A stretch of DNA of 42,522 nt from NCBI GenBank assembly GCA_946405575.1, contig CAMJHP010000021.1, positions 1-42,522 of the forward strand, read 5' to 3'. The notes beneath the pieces are model-generated. The model did not search any database. It was given only the letters and a program-made list of their open reading frames with translations, and had not been told where the DNA came from. The translations under genes and the position numbers were made by a program. This DNA is from an uncultured Bacteroidales bacterium (GTDB lineage: Bacteria; Bacteroidota; Bacteroidia; Bacteroidales; F082). Numbering within the stretch: position 1 is the first letter of the stretch; each line of letters begins with the position of its first letter. This document shows positions 1-7,745 of the stretch, one piece after another.

Positions 1-149
1 TATCCCGGTGAGGGGGGTGGGTTGCATACGCGTTGCGCACCCGTCCGCCACTCTCGCGCCCCCGGAGGGGCGCTTACCGTCCGACTTGCATGTATTAGGC
101 CTGCCGCTAGCGTTCATCCTGAGCCAGGATCAAACTCTTCGTTGTACTA
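1..149 (-). rRNA. rrs: 16S ribosomal RNA, 5' end only (rest lies off the left edge)
   Basis: Read on the minus strand, the universal 27F site (AGAGTTTGATCCTGGCTCAG) lies at about 121-138 and is followed by GATGAACGCTAGCGGCAGGC and the AATACATGCAAGTCG motif, the standard first 70 bases of a Bacteroidetes 16S rRNA. The bases TACAACGA just before the 27F site mark the mature 5' end near 147-150, judged by similarity to other Bacteroidetes and not measured. Only about 150 nt (helices up to the V1 region) are present; transcription runs leftward out of the window. Confidence 0.97.
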
Positions 150-339
150 TTGTTTTACTCAAATTTCTCTTCTGAATCTCGGGTTCCGCTTTCGTTCTCT
201 ATTGTGTTCCTTTTCCCGTGTTCGCGTCTCGTCTACACGACGGATGCGAACCGTTTTCTTGTGCTGGCCTCAAGCTTTCAAAGAACTTGTGCTTCCTTCT
301 TCCCTTCAAATTAACCTCTCTTTTTTGTGGAAGCGGATT
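150..339 (-). other. rRNA operon leader (transcribed spacer before 16S)
   Basis: This stretch between the rRNA promoter and the mature 16S 5' end has no credible protein gene; the short ORFs here lack coding character. It should be the transcribed leader removed by RNase III and other processing enzymes. On the plus strand it is pyrimidine-rich with CTTTCAAAGAACTTGTG near 278-294, a type of leader sequence I recall before Bacteroidetes 16S genes. The assignment is from position and recall only. Confidence 0.7.
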
Positions 340-374
340 GCAAAGGTACGACCTTTTTATATTTTGGCAAGCAA
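340..374 (-). promoter_or_regulatory. rRNA operon promoter (Bacteroidetes -33/-7 type)
   Basis: On the minus strand TACCTTTGC at 348-340 is a perfect match to the Bacteroidetes -7 consensus TAnnTTTG, with TTGCTTGCC at 374-366 at the right distance (about 19 bp) for the -33 element. The sequence further upstream (375-460) is almost pure A/T, as expected of an UP-like region of a strong rRNA promoter. It fires leftward into the 16S leader. Confidence 0.75.
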
Positions 375-469
375 TTTTTTCAATTATTTTTGAAAATAAA
401 AGTAATATTTTGATAATCAAAAAAATAAATTTAATCAAATAGTTGAAAATAACTTTAAAAATAGAGGAA

Positions 470-1162
470 TTATTCGATATTTGAGGTTTGTGAGAGACGA
501 AAAACAGTGCGTTGGCTAGTTTGGAAGAGGTAAATTGTGCCAACAATGATGAAATCTGCAAGTATAGCTTCGGCTTTTCTTTTGTTGACATGGGCCATTT
601 GCTGAAATTCTTTCAGTGTGATTTCCCCATGTTCGGTTAGGTAGTGGAGAAGTTGCTCCTCCGTCTCAGTGAAAGCGATTTTGGCAGGTTTGGAGAACTT
701 TTCCGCTTTCCATACTTTAATTAAAACACTATCGGCGACAAGATTCTCGTCTTTTACGCGTACAAAGATTTTGTAATTTCCTTGATTGTCAGGTGCTTTG
801 TGCTTATGATTCTTGTCTTTCGGGATGATGACTTCAAGAACCGTTTTTCCATTGATTTCCCATTCTTCGGTGGAATAGTCCACTTTGGGTTGGCAATACA
901 TCTCGGCTGCGGCTTGAATCATATGGATTTCCTCATCGGAGCGAACACCAGCAATGGCCCCGTTGTCTTTGACACCAACCAAAAGGCGTCCACCGTCAGT
1001 GTTGGCGAATGCGGCAAGGGAACGAGCTATGCGTCGGCTGTCAGAAATCTCGAACTTAAAATCGAGCATCTGATGTTCTCCTTCGGTGATGAGGTTTTGG
1101 ATATGGTTTTCTTTCTTCTTCACGGTTGGCAAAGATAGGTTTTTTTTCGATACGGGAGACAT
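470..1162 (-). CDS. AlbA_2 (Schlafen AlbA_2-like) DNA-binding domain protein with C-terminal helix-turn-helix
   Basis: A 230-residue protein. Residues about 27-125 match the AlbA_2 fold found at the N-terminus of many bacterial ATP-binding/HTH regulators: the run GEHQMLDFKFEI, then IARSLAAFANTDGGRLLVGV with the characteristic N-T-x-GG-x-L-x-x-GV motif. The last third (about 165-225) looks like a winged helix (EEQLLHYLTEHGEITLKEF followed by KRKAEAILADFI). There is no signal peptide or membrane segment, so it is probably a cytoplasmic DNA/RNA-binding protein. The length is usual for the short Bacteroidetes form that lacks the C-terminal ATPase-like domain. It lies alone, transcribed toward the rRNA promoter, with an AT-rich gap upstream. 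Its function is unknown. Confidence 0.85.
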   Translation of the reverse strand: MSPVSKKNLSLPTVKKKENHIQNLITEGEHQMLDFKFEISDSRRIARSLAAFANTDGGRLLVGVKDNGAIAGVRSDEEIHMIQAAAEMYCQPKVDYSTEEWEINGKTVLEVIIPKDKNHKHKAPDNQGNYKIFVRVKDENLVADSVLIKVWKAEKFSKPAKIAFTETEEQLLHYLTEHGEITLKEFQQMAHVNKRKAEAILADFIIVGTIYLFQTSQRTVFRLSQTSNIE

Positions 1163-1702
1163 AATATTAATAAGGTGTAAAAAATGATGTCGAAAAAAAG
1201 CATGAGAAAACTAAAGACTCAATTGGCTTTGTTTTTGTAGTGGTATAGAAAAATCAAAAAAGTAGGGAAGGGCATTTTTAGGCCGCTATGGCGTGTTTGT
1301 TTTTGTGATGAATGTTGGCTTCAGTGGTCAACGAAAAACTCGAAATTCGAGACATTTGCTATGACAGTCACCTCAAGTTGTAATAATTTACAGAGATACA
1401 TATAATGAATTTAAATAACGAATAATCAATAAGTTATTAAGATAATATAAATATAAACAGTTTTGATGTATATTTGTAAATAATTGATGAAAATAAAATA
1501 ATGAAACAATTCTCTATAATTCAAATTAAAGTGTATATATTCAGTAGTCTATCATATATTATTTCAAGTAAAATGTTAATAATATGCTTGTTTTACATAG
1601 TTTTATTATATAATTAAGTTTTAAAATATAAATAATTGAAAAATAAATATATAAGCTCAATATATTAAAGTATTGTATCAATAGTTTATAGATAAACTAA
1701 AA

Positions 1703-1718
1703 ATTTACAGAAGTAAAT
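1703..1718. promoter_or_regulatory. Operator-like palindrome 1 (ATTTAC-N4-GTAAAT)
   Basis: A perfect inverted repeat, ATTTAC AGAA GTAAAT, 16 bp with a 4-bp spacer. Its centre is 47 bp from that of a second copy overlapping the XRE gene's -7 element, so it probably belongs to one regulatory system. Binding by the XRE product is inferred from position only. Confidence 0.55.
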
Positions 1719-1733
1719 ATTTGTATTTTGTGT

Positions 1734-1760
1734 TTTGTAATGAATTATTGTTTACTTTTG
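1734..1760 (+). promoter_or_regulatory. Promoter of the XRE regulator gene
   Basis: TACTTTTG at 1753-1760 matches TAnnTTTG exactly. TTTG occurs at 1734-1737 and also at 1727-1730; the two spacings (15 and 22 bp) bracket the usual one. The start codon lies 46 bp downstream. The -7 element sits inside an operator-like palindrome (1750-1765). Confidence 0.6.
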
Positions 1761-1765
1761 TAAAT
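1750..1765. promoter_or_regulatory. Operator-like palindrome 2 (GTTTAC-N4-GTAAAT) over the -7 element
   Basis: GTTTAC TTTT GTAAAT repeats palindrome 1 with one changed arm base and the same 4-bp spacer. It covers the TACTTTTG -7 element, so a protein bound here would block RNA polymerase, as expected for autorepression. Confidence 0.55.
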
Positions 1766-1792
1766 CAAAAATGGGTTTGAAATTGAAATTTT

Positions 1793-1798
1793 AGGAGG
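1793..1798 (+). promoter_or_regulatory. Strong Shine-Dalgarno AGGAGG for the XRE gene
   Basis: A perfect AGGAGG lies 8 bases before the ATG at 1807. Bacteroidetes genes rarely use strong Shine-Dalgarno sequences, and most genes in this window have none, so this site fixes the start and sets the gene apart from its neighbours. Confidence 0.6.
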
Positions 1799-1806
1799 AT
1801 GCAACT

Positions 1807-2244
1807 ATGGATAATTTAGAAATGAAAGATAGAATTGCTCACATCATTCGGGCGAAAAATTTGACGGCTGCTGAGTTTGCTCTTAGGCTTGGCATACAAC
1901 CATCAAATATTTCTCACCTTTTGTCAGGACGCAACAATCCGAGTTTGGACTTTGTGAAGAAGTTGAAAGAAACATTTCCAGAGTACAATTTGGATTGGAT
2001 TATTTTTGGCAGTGGCCCAGTGACAGTTTCGGAACCATTTGTTGAATCAACCCCTGTCAGACAACTTCCATCGGAAGAAGTTCAGAAAAAAAAAGATGAG
2101 CTTTTGCAGGACGAATCCCTTTTTAGCCAACATGAGAATGTTGATTTGACACTAAAGCGGCTTGCCTCTTCGACGGATTCAGTGCTAAAACAGATCATTT
2201 TGGTGTATTCAGATAATACTTTTGAGTTGTTTTTCCCCCGATGA
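1807..2244 (+). CDS. XRE-family helix-turn-helix transcriptional regulator
   Basis: A 145-residue protein. Residues about 5-64 form a Cro/CI-type HTH (RIAHIIRAKNLTAAEFALRL, then GIQPSNISHLLSGRNNPSLD with the recognition-helix pattern SNISHLLSGRNNPS), followed by LKETFPEYNLDWIIFG, the usual end of this domain in Bacteroidetes repressors. The remaining 75 residues are polar, without a recognised domain, and may mediate oligomerisation. The start is supported by AGGAGG at proper spacing and an exact -7 promoter element. Two ATTTAC-N4-GTAAAT palindromes upstream make autorepression likely. The nrnA-like gene follows after 70 bp but has its own promoter. Regulatory targets other than itself are unknown. 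Confidence 0.9.
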   Translation: MDNLEMKDRIAHIIRAKNLTAAEFALRLGIQPSNISHLLSGRNNPSLDFVKKLKETFPEYNLDWIIFGSGPVTVSEPFVESTPVRQLPSEEVQKKKDELLQDESLFSQHENVDLTLKRLASSTDSVLKQIILVYSDNTFELFFPR

Positions 2245-2270
2245 TGAGATTCTATTAATTAAAATAGGTG

Positions 2271-2296
2271 TTGCAACGGAAAAATTTGTACCTTTG
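2271..2296 (+). promoter_or_regulatory. Promoter of the nrnA-FKBP operon
   Basis: TACCTTTGC at 2289-2297 is a perfect -7 element, with TTG at 2271-2273 as a possible -33. It lies 19 bp before the ATG at 2315 and rules out the in-frame upstream starts of the nrnA reading frame, which would lie before the promoter. Confidence 0.65.
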
Positions 2297-2314
2297 CAAA
2301 CTTTTATTGAAGTA

Positions 2315-3337
2315 ATGCAAACGGATATCTTTTACGAGCGTTTTGATGCTGTGATTCAGTCAAATAGGCGTGTTGTCTTGGCTTGTCATGTTAATCCAGA
2401 TGGCGATGCTATTGGATCCGTCTTGGCTATGTCGGAGTTTCTTCGTGCAAGAGGTAATGAGGTCAAGATGGTGGTTGCTAATGATTTTCCTGAATTTTTG
2501 CATTGGATGCCTGGCTCTGATGACATCTTGGTTTTTGAGAAAGATTCAGAGCGCTGCAAGGAGGCTATTGCAGAGGCTGGTTGTGTTATGATGTTGGATT
2601 TCAATAACTTGCAGCGTAGTGGTATCTTGCATAATGAGATTGGGAAAACTCGTTGTCCTCGTGTTTTGATTGATCACCATAGAGACCCAGAAGAGGATAA
2701 GTTCTATTGTATGTATTCCAGCACTTGTGTATCAAGTACTTCGGAGATAGTGACAGAAATCATCCTTCATTATGGAGAAAAGTACTTAACGGAAAGTATT
2801 TGCACCAATCTTTTAGTGGGCATTATGACTGATACGGGGTCGTTTGCTCATTCTATCTATCATCCCAGAACTTTTGAGTTGGTTGGCCATTTGGTGGGAA
2901 AGTCGCAACCCTATTCTATGATTCACGAGTTGGTATATGATACGATGTCGGAGGATCGTCTGCGTTTGTTGGGGTTTGCCATCAACAATAGGATGGAGGT
3001 GTTTGATGATTATTCAACTGCAATTATAGCATTGAATAAGAGTGATTTGGACCGATTCAACTATCAAGTGGGTGACACGGAGGGTGTGGTTAATTTCCCA
3101 CTTTCGATGAAGAAGATTAATATGGCTGTGTTGGTGACAGAGCGTCAAGACCAAATCAGGTTGTCGTTCAGGTCAAAAGGCAGTTTCTCGGTGCATGAGT
3201 TGGCCAATAAATATTTCAAAGGTGGTGGGCATACTAACGCCGCAGGAGGTACGCTGACTTGCTCGTTTGAGGAAGCTGTGGCACAGTTGAAAGCGGTGCT
3301 GCCTGAATATCAGGAAAGGTTGAATCAAGGGGAATGA
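2315..3337 (+). CDS. nrnA: DHH/DHHA1 phosphoesterase, NrnA-like (oligoribonuclease / pAp phosphatase)
   Basis: A 340-residue cytoplasmic protein of the usual NrnA length. The DHH motifs appear in order: HVNPDGDAIGS (about 25-35), MLDFNN, VLIDHHRDPE (the DHH signature) and GIMTDTGSFAHS; the DHHA1 substrate-binding GGGHTNAAGG motif is near residue 300. NrnA enzymes degrade 2-5 nt RNAs (nanoRNA) and often dephosphorylate 3'-phosphoadenosine 5'-phosphate in a Mn-dependent reaction. The ATG at 2315 was chosen because the promoter lies just before it and the DHH fold starts here. Its stop overlaps the start of the next FKBP gene (ATGA), so the two are co-transcribed. I recall the same pairing with GldI-like isomerases in other Bacteroidetes. 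Confidence 0.9.
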   Translation: MQTDIFYERFDAVIQSNRRVVLACHVNPDGDAIGSVLAMSEFLRARGNEVKMVVANDFPEFLHWMPGSDDILVFEKDSERCKEAIAEAGCVMMLDFNNLQRSGILHNEIGKTRCPRVLIDHHRDPEEDKFYCMYSSTCVSSTSEIVTEIILHYGEKYLTESICTNLLVGIMTDTGSFAHSIYHPRTFELVGHLVGKSQPYSMIHELVYDTMSEDRLRLLGFAINNRMEVFDDYSTAIIALNKSDLDRFNYQVGDTEGVVNFPLSMKKINMAVLVTERQDQIRLSFRSKGSFSVHELANKYFKGGGHTNAAGGTLTCSFEEAVAQLKAVLPEYQERLNQGE

Positions 3338-3861
3338 GAAATTATTGTAAATGTTTGGTATCTTTGCTTTTGATAGCATTTTTTGCCTGTGGTGAAAAGA
3401 CCACAAAGCAGCAAAATGTGGTGTCAAAAAGCGAGATGAAAAACAGTATGGAAACGGCCAATCGGTATTTGCTGAATGAGGAAGAGGAGGACATTGCGAA
3501 TTACATCAAGCGACATGGATTGGAAATGATTTCTACTGGAACGGGATTGCGCTATCAAATATTGAAGCAAGGTTCGGAAAAACGGATTGAAAAAGGTGAA
3601 AAAGTAACCTTGGAGTATGAGCTTCGTTCCATCGCAGGTGACCTGATTTATTCGTCTGATAACAATGGAGTTATGTCATTTGTCGTTGGTGAAGGCGGGG
3701 TGGAGTCTGGGCTTGAGGAGGCTATGGCCTACCTACATAGAGACGATGTTGCCAAGCTGATTATTCCCTACCATTTGGCTTACGGCTTGCATGGTGACGA
3801 CAATCTCATCCCAGAATATGCAACTTTGGTATATACGATAAAAATATTAGACAATCAATAA
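3334..3861 (+). CDS. FKBP-type peptidyl-prolyl isomerase-like lipoprotein, GldI-like
   Basis: A 175-residue protein with a lipoprotein signal (lipobox FFAC, Cys19), a helical segment (about 40-60) and a single FKBP domain (about 65-174). The IIPYHLAYG motif of FKBPs is intact, but the FDSS pair has become IYSS, the GW of the active-site wall is SGL, and the GQVIPGW loop is altered, so prolyl isomerase activity is doubtful. Overall organisation resembles GldI, the FKBP lipoprotein linked to gliding/T9SS function in Flavobacteriia. The start overlaps the nrnA stop by ATGA and the next gene begins 3 bp after its stop. It probably acts as a periplasmic chaperone for exported proteins; this is inferred. 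Confidence 0.85.
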   Translation: MRNYCKCLVSLLLIAFFACGEKTTKQQNVVSKSEMKNSMETANRYLLNEEEEDIANYIKRHGLEMISTGTGLRYQILKQGSEKRIEKGEKVTLEYELRSIAGDLIYSSDNNGVMSFVVGEGGVESGLEEAMAYLHRDDVAKLIIPYHLAYGLHGDDNLIPEYATLVYTIKILDNQ

Positions 3862-3864
3862 GTT

Positions 3865-5175
3865 ATGAAGAAATATTGTGTAAAATGTGCATTGTTTTGC
3901 CTCTCGGTGATGCTGCTGCTTCCAGCTTGTACTCAGAAGTATCCAGGCTACAAGAAGACGCAAAGAGGTTTGTACTACAAGTTTTACAATTGCAACACCT
4001 CGGCCACCCAGCCTAAGTTGACAGATTTCCTAAAAGTGGAGATGGTTTGCTATCTGCATGATTCTCTTTACTATGACTGGCAAGGGACGCAACATGAGGT
4101 ATACACGCAATTACAAGAACCGATTTTTGGAGGTGACTTGCAGGAAGCTTATGCAATGATGCATATAGGCGATTCTGCATCGTTTTATGTGAAGGCGGAT
4201 TCGGTAGCAGCTTTGTATTATGAGCAAGATCCCAGCGGAGTTGGTTTGACCCCTGAGGACTATTTCCGATATGAGGTGAAACTCCTTGATGTGAAGACGG
4301 CGGCGGAATTTCAGGCTGACATAGAGAAGATGAAAGAAACGATGAAAAAGCAGTCGGAGAAGGCTTTGGAAGACTATGTTGCAAACAATAATATCAATGT
4401 AAATCCCGAACCATCAGGTGTTTACATTATCCCTGTTGAAAAGGGGAAAGGTCGTTGTCCCGTGAAAGGAGAGAAGGTCGAACTTGACTTTTCAGCTATG
4501 TTGTTGAATGGTCAGCTAGTAGGCTCTACTTTCGATAGTCCTGACAAGTTTACTTTTGTCTTGGGTGAAGGTTATACTATTCAGGGTTGGGAAGAGATTG
4601 TGCCGAAAATGCACCTTGGCGACCGAGTAAAGGCTATCATTCCTTTTGAGTTGGCCTATGGTGAACATTCTGTGGGGGAAATTCCTGCCTATTCCAATTT
4701 GATTTACGACATTAAGTTGTTGAAAATCACTACGGCAGCAGAGTTGCAAGCCGAAGCAGAAAAAGCCTTGCAAGCCTTGAAAGCCGAATCGGAGAAGGCC
4801 TTCTTCGATTACTTGAAGGTCAACGACATAACGGATTACACCGCTACGGGACTGTTCTATACCAAGTTAGTTGTTACAGATGGTAATCAGCCACAGAAAG
4901 GACAGATTGCACGTATCAAGTTTAACGCTTCGTATCTTGATGGCACTCCTTTGGGTGATTCCGATCAGTTGGGTGGATCGTATGATTTGGAATATGGTCA
5001 AGGAAAGGTGCTGAAGGGCTTGGAGGAAGGTGTTGGTTTGATGAGAATTGGGGAGAAAGCCAGGTTTATTTTGCCATATACCTTGGCTTATGGAGCTAAT
5101 CCATACGGTAACATACCTGCCTATTCCAACCTTGTTTTTGACGTTGAGTTATTGGATATTATAGATAGTAAATAA
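3865..5175 (+). CDS. Multi-domain FKBP-type lipoprotein (three FKBP-like modules)
   Basis: A 436-residue lipoprotein (lipobox LLPAC, Cys22). After YPGYKKTQRGLYYKF comes a divergent N-terminal module (about 25-150) with MMHIGDSASF, also seen in the next two genes. Two further FKBP domains follow at about 185-285 (keeps IQGWEE and LAYGEHSVGEIPAYSNL) and 320-434 (LKGLEEG, Trp lost; ILPYTLAYG kept). Charged helical linkers (AEALQAE-type, EKMKETMKKQSEK) connect them. The family can bind prolyl peptides; only the middle domain retains part of the active site, so a chaperone role is as likely as catalysis. It belongs to a four-gene FKBP cluster that arose by duplication. Confidence 0.85.
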   Translation: MKKYCVKCALFCLSVMLLLPACTQKYPGYKKTQRGLYYKFYNCNTSATQPKLTDFLKVEMVCYLHDSLYYDWQGTQHEVYTQLQEPIFGGDLQEAYAMMHIGDSASFYVKADSVAALYYEQDPSGVGLTPEDYFRYEVKLLDVKTAAEFQADIEKMKETMKKQSEKALEDYVANNNINVNPEPSGVYIIPVEKGKGRCPVKGEKVELDFSAMLLNGQLVGSTFDSPDKFTFVLGEGYTIQGWEEIVPKMHLGDRVKAIIPFELAYGEHSVGEIPAYSNLIYDIKLLKITTAAELQAEAEKALQALKAESEKAFFDYLKVNDITDYTATGLFYTKLVVTDGNQPQKGQIARIKFNASYLDGTPLGDSDQLGGSYDLEYGQGKVLKGLEEGVGLMRIGEKARFILPYTLAYGANPYGNIPAYSNLVFDVELLDIIDSK

Positions 5176-5312
5176 GTAGATGAGCAAATTTAGTTTATAT
5201 AATCGAATATAAGACTATGCGACTGCGAGACTACGGGCATTGGTATGTTTCGAAGTCCCGAAGACCCGTGTCAAATGAATATGAAGGTTAATTTTGAACG
5301 ATTACTTAATAA
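5176..5312 (+). repeat. Intergenic leader repeat, copy 1
   Basis: This stretch begins right after the stop codon of the upstream FKBP gene and resembles 41563-41707 along its length: ATGAGCAAA near the start, GCGAGACTAC in the middle, a CGAAGTCCCG/CCCGTGTC core, and TTAATTTTGAAC plus TTAATAA at the end. Both copies end shortly before the ATG of the next gene (32 bp here). It may be a structured 5' leader or a dispersed repeat; there is no coding content. Confidence 0.7.
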
Positions 5313-5344
5313 TAAATCAACAATTTAATTAAATAGTACTAACA

Positions 5345-6265
5345 ATGAAAAAAAGTTTCTTATCTATGGCCGCTATGGCCTTGATGATGGCTGGCACAAT
5401 GTGTGCTTGCACTGAGAAGAGTCCTTATCCGGGATTCCAAAAGACCCAGAATGGACTGTATTACCAATTCTTCGAGAAAAACGAAGGAGCGCAACCTCAA
5501 AATGGAGAATTGTTGGAAGTGGCATTGTCTTGTGTTGTGAATGACACCAGCATTGTCATCCCTGCTGTACAAAACGTGATGCAATTGGTGGAATCGCAGT
5601 TCGCCGGCGATTTCTTTGAGGGGCTTGGTATGATGCATAAAGGTGATTCAGCCTCATTTATCGTCAACATTGATTCCACTTATAAGTACCTGCTGGGTCG
5701 TCCTCAGTTACCTGAAGGTTACACCTCAACAGATGTAATGCGTTTCAATGTGCGTTTGAATGACTTCTATCCAGAGAGTGAGTATGCCAAGCATTTGGCT
5801 GTCAAGGTGAAAAAGGATGCAGAAAAGCATATTGCCAAGATGAAGGAAGACCATGCTGAAGAAACGGCAGTTGCCGCTCAGCAATTGGCAGATTATTTGG
5901 CAAAGAATAATATTACTGTTGAGCCTACCCAGTCGGGTCTTTACTATGTGATGACTCAGGAAGGCAATGGTGAAAAGCCTGAAGTGGGTCAAATTGTGAA
6001 GGTGCACTATACGGGTAAACTGCTTGACGGAACGGTCTTCGATTCCTCAGTCGAACGTGGTGAGCCTATCTCCATCCCGATTGGCGTTGGCCAAGTCATC
6101 CCTGGTTGGGACGAAGGTATTATGATGATGTCGAAAGGCGAAAAGGGCGTGCTTTACATTCCTTATTATCTGGCTTATGGCGATAGACAGGCTGGTGATA
6201 AGATTGTTCCTTTCTCCAATCTGGTTTTTGAAGTTGAACTGATTGATTTCGAAACAGCTAAATGA
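5345..6265 (+). CDS. FKBP-type peptidyl-prolyl cis-trans isomerase lipoprotein (canonical active site)
   Basis: A 306-residue protein with a lipoprotein-like signal (Cys20 or Cys22). The N-terminal module (about 25-150) matches those of the neighbouring FKBP proteins (YPGFQKTQNGLYYQF, MMHKGDSASF). A helical linker follows, then a textbook FKBP domain (about 200-303): VHYTGKLLDGTVFDSS, RGEPISIPIGVGQVIPGWDEG and YIPYYLAYG. All classical ligand-pocket residues (Tyr, Phe-Asp, Val-Ile, Trp, Tyr) are present, so this is the one protein of the cluster expected to be a competent prolyl isomerase in the periplasm or outer membrane. A repeat-type leader precedes it and the next gene starts 1 bp after its stop. 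Confidence 0.92.
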   Translation: MKKSFLSMAAMALMMAGTMCACTEKSPYPGFQKTQNGLYYQFFEKNEGAQPQNGELLEVALSCVVNDTSIVIPAVQNVMQLVESQFAGDFFEGLGMMHKGDSASFIVNIDSTYKYLLGRPQLPEGYTSTDVMRFNVRLNDFYPESEYAKHLAVKVKKDAEKHIAKMKEDHAEETAVAAQQLADYLAKNNITVEPTQSGLYYVMTQEGNGEKPEVGQIVKVHYTGKLLDGTVFDSSVERGEPISIPIGVGQVIPGWDEGIMMMSKGEKGVLYIPYYLAYGDRQAGDKIVPFSNLVFEVELIDFETAK

Positions 6266-6266
6266 G

Positions 6267-7580
6267 ATGAGACATCATCTTGGATGGGCTTCCTGCTTGT
6301 TGGTTTTCATGACATTCGCGTCATGTGGTAATGATTCCATTTATTCGGGCTTTGAGAAAATGGAAAGCGGAGCCTATATGAAGTTTTACAGCAAAGGCAA
6401 TTCGGAAGTGATGCCTCGTTTGAAAGATGAGGCCACTTTCGAGATGTCTCAATATTTCAATGATTCTCTGCTGTTTACCACTGCTGGTGACGAGCCTATG
6501 CGCATTGTGCTGACCAAGCCCGAATTCGTGGGTGATGTGGCAGATGCCCTATTGATGATGCATATAGGCGATTCCGCACGTCTTGTGGTGTTGACTGATT
6601 CGGTGTTCACCACTATGTTACAGATGGAGGAAATCCCAGAGGAGTTTGCGGGTAAGCCCATATATTATGATTTGAAGCTCCTCTCTGTGAAACCATTCGA
6701 AGTGCTTTATGCAGAACGTAAAGCTTTGCTTGACAGCCTTATCTCGGAAGAAGAGGCTTTCCTGACTCCATTACGCGATGACTCCAAGAACACTTTGACT
6801 GAGTCGGGCATCATTATTATGGAAAAGACAGGCAAGGGCAATGTAGCCAAGATGGGTGATTATGTCAATTTCGACTTCACAATGTGTAGTCCCAAGGGCG
6901 ACACCATTATGAACTCATTTGGGGTTGAGGCAGTAGAGATGCAATATGGCGAAGAGTTCATAGGCGAAGGTTTCAACGAAGCCATTGGTATGGTGCCCGA
7001 AGGCGGAACGATGCGCTTTGTGATTCCATCTGAGTTGGCTTTTGACAGTGCAGGTTACGAGCAATATATCCTTCCTTACACGCCTTTGGTTGTCTTGATG
7101 AAGATGAACCGTGTGATGGACAAGGCCGCATACGAAAAGCATCAGGCTGCTTTGGAAGCCGAGCAAGAGGCTGAGAGAAGCCGTATGATGGCCTTGGAAG
7201 ACAAAATGATTGCCGATTATATTTCGGCCAATGGTATTACTGAGGCTCCAACGGAATCAGGCCTTTATATCATCCGGCAGGAAGAAGGCGAGGGCGAGGT
7301 AGCTCAGTGGGGCGATGAAGTGGCTGTGCACTATGTGCTGAAGAACTTGAAGGGCGAGCAGTTGGAGTCGAGCTACGACTATGAGCGGCCGATGTACTTC
7401 AAGATTGGTGGCGGCGAGATGATTCCTGCCATCGAAGAGGCCTTGATGACTATGGCTCCTGGTGCGAAGGTCACTTTGATTACGCCTTCGGCATTAGCTT
7501 TCGGCGAATTTGATTTGGGCGAGACCTTACCCCCTTATTCTCCTTTGAAGATTGAATTGGAGTTGGTGGAAATCAAGTGA
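6267..7580 (+). CDS. Divergent multi-domain FKBP-type lipoprotein
   Basis: A 437-residue lipoprotein (lipobox TFASC, Cys20) with the same N-terminal module as the two genes before it (IYSGFEKMESGAYMKF, MMHIGDSARL), a middle FKBP-like domain (about 180-285; PSELAF, without the FD and W residues) and a C-terminal one (about 325-435; VAVHYVLKNLKGEQLESS, MIPAIEEA with Ala in place of Trp, PSALAFGEFDLGE). The active-site residues are largely lost, so a chaperone or scaffold role is likelier than isomerisation. ATG 6267 was preferred over an upstream in-frame start inside the previous gene because it gives a proper lipoprotein signal and sits 1 bp after the previous stop. A terminator follows at 7649. 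Confidence 0.85.
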   Translation: MRHHLGWASCLLVFMTFASCGNDSIYSGFEKMESGAYMKFYSKGNSEVMPRLKDEATFEMSQYFNDSLLFTTAGDEPMRIVLTKPEFVGDVADALLMMHIGDSARLVVLTDSVFTTMLQMEEIPEEFAGKPIYYDLKLLSVKPFEVLYAERKALLDSLISEEEAFLTPLRDDSKNTLTESGIIIMEKTGKGNVAKMGDYVNFDFTMCSPKGDTIMNSFGVEAVEMQYGEEFIGEGFNEAIGMVPEGGTMRFVIPSELAFDSAGYEQYILPYTPLVVLMKMNRVMDKAAYEKHQAALEAEQEAERSRMMALEDKMIADYISANGITEAPTESGLYIIRQEEGEGEVAQWGDEVAVHYVLKNLKGEQLESSYDYERPMYFKIGGGEMIPAIEEALMTMAPGAKVTLITPSALAFGEFDLGETLPPYSPLKIELELVEIK

Positions 7581-7648
7581 GGTAAAGGGAAACAAATCTT
7601 ACACAAATGCTCTGCATTCAGCGAAGCTAAATCTTTCGTGAATAAAGG

Positions 7649-7683
7649 AATGCCGCCAATGATAGACGGCATTCTTTGTTTTT
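7649..7683 (+). terminator. Rho-independent terminator of the FKBP operon
   Basis: Inverted repeat AATGCCG (7649-7655) / CGGCATT (7667-7673) followed by CTTTGTTTTT. It lies about 70 bp after the stop of the last FKBP gene, between convergent genes. Confidence 0.7.
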
Positions 7684-7688
7684 CCGTT

Positions 7689-7711
7689 CCAGCGGATTTG
7701 CAATCCGCTGG
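7689..7711. repeat. Perfect hairpin palindrome (9-bp arms)
   Basis: CCAGCGGAT, then TTGCA, then ATCCGCTGG: a perfect inverted repeat with a 5-nt loop between the two convergent transcription units. GATTTGCAATCC is followed by a looser echo (ATTTGCAATCCCC) at 7726-7738. No T-tract follows in either direction, so it resembles a dispersed REP-like palindrome more than a terminator. Confidence 0.65.
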
Positions 7712-7745
7712 CCTTGGATTTGGGCATTTGCAATCCCCTAAGTTG

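Larger units (their letters stand above)
1163..1806. other. AT-rich intergenic region of 644 bp, no gene seen
   Basis: No ORF with coding character was found; the longest candidate is an 18-codon ATG ORF at 1183-1239. From about 1380 to 1740 the sequence is very AT-rich, unlike the neighbouring genes. A perfect 13-bp palindrome CTCGAAATTCGAG lies at 1339-1351. The right end holds the promoter and two operator-like palindromes of the XRE gene, listed separately. The left part could carry the leftward promoter of the AlbA_2 gene, but I see no clear -7 element there. Confidence 0.6.

Noticed and set aside
22-591. ORFs across the rRNA leader (22-393, 218-442, 199-591)
   Set aside because: They overlap 16S rRNA, its leader or its promoter and have no protein-like composition.
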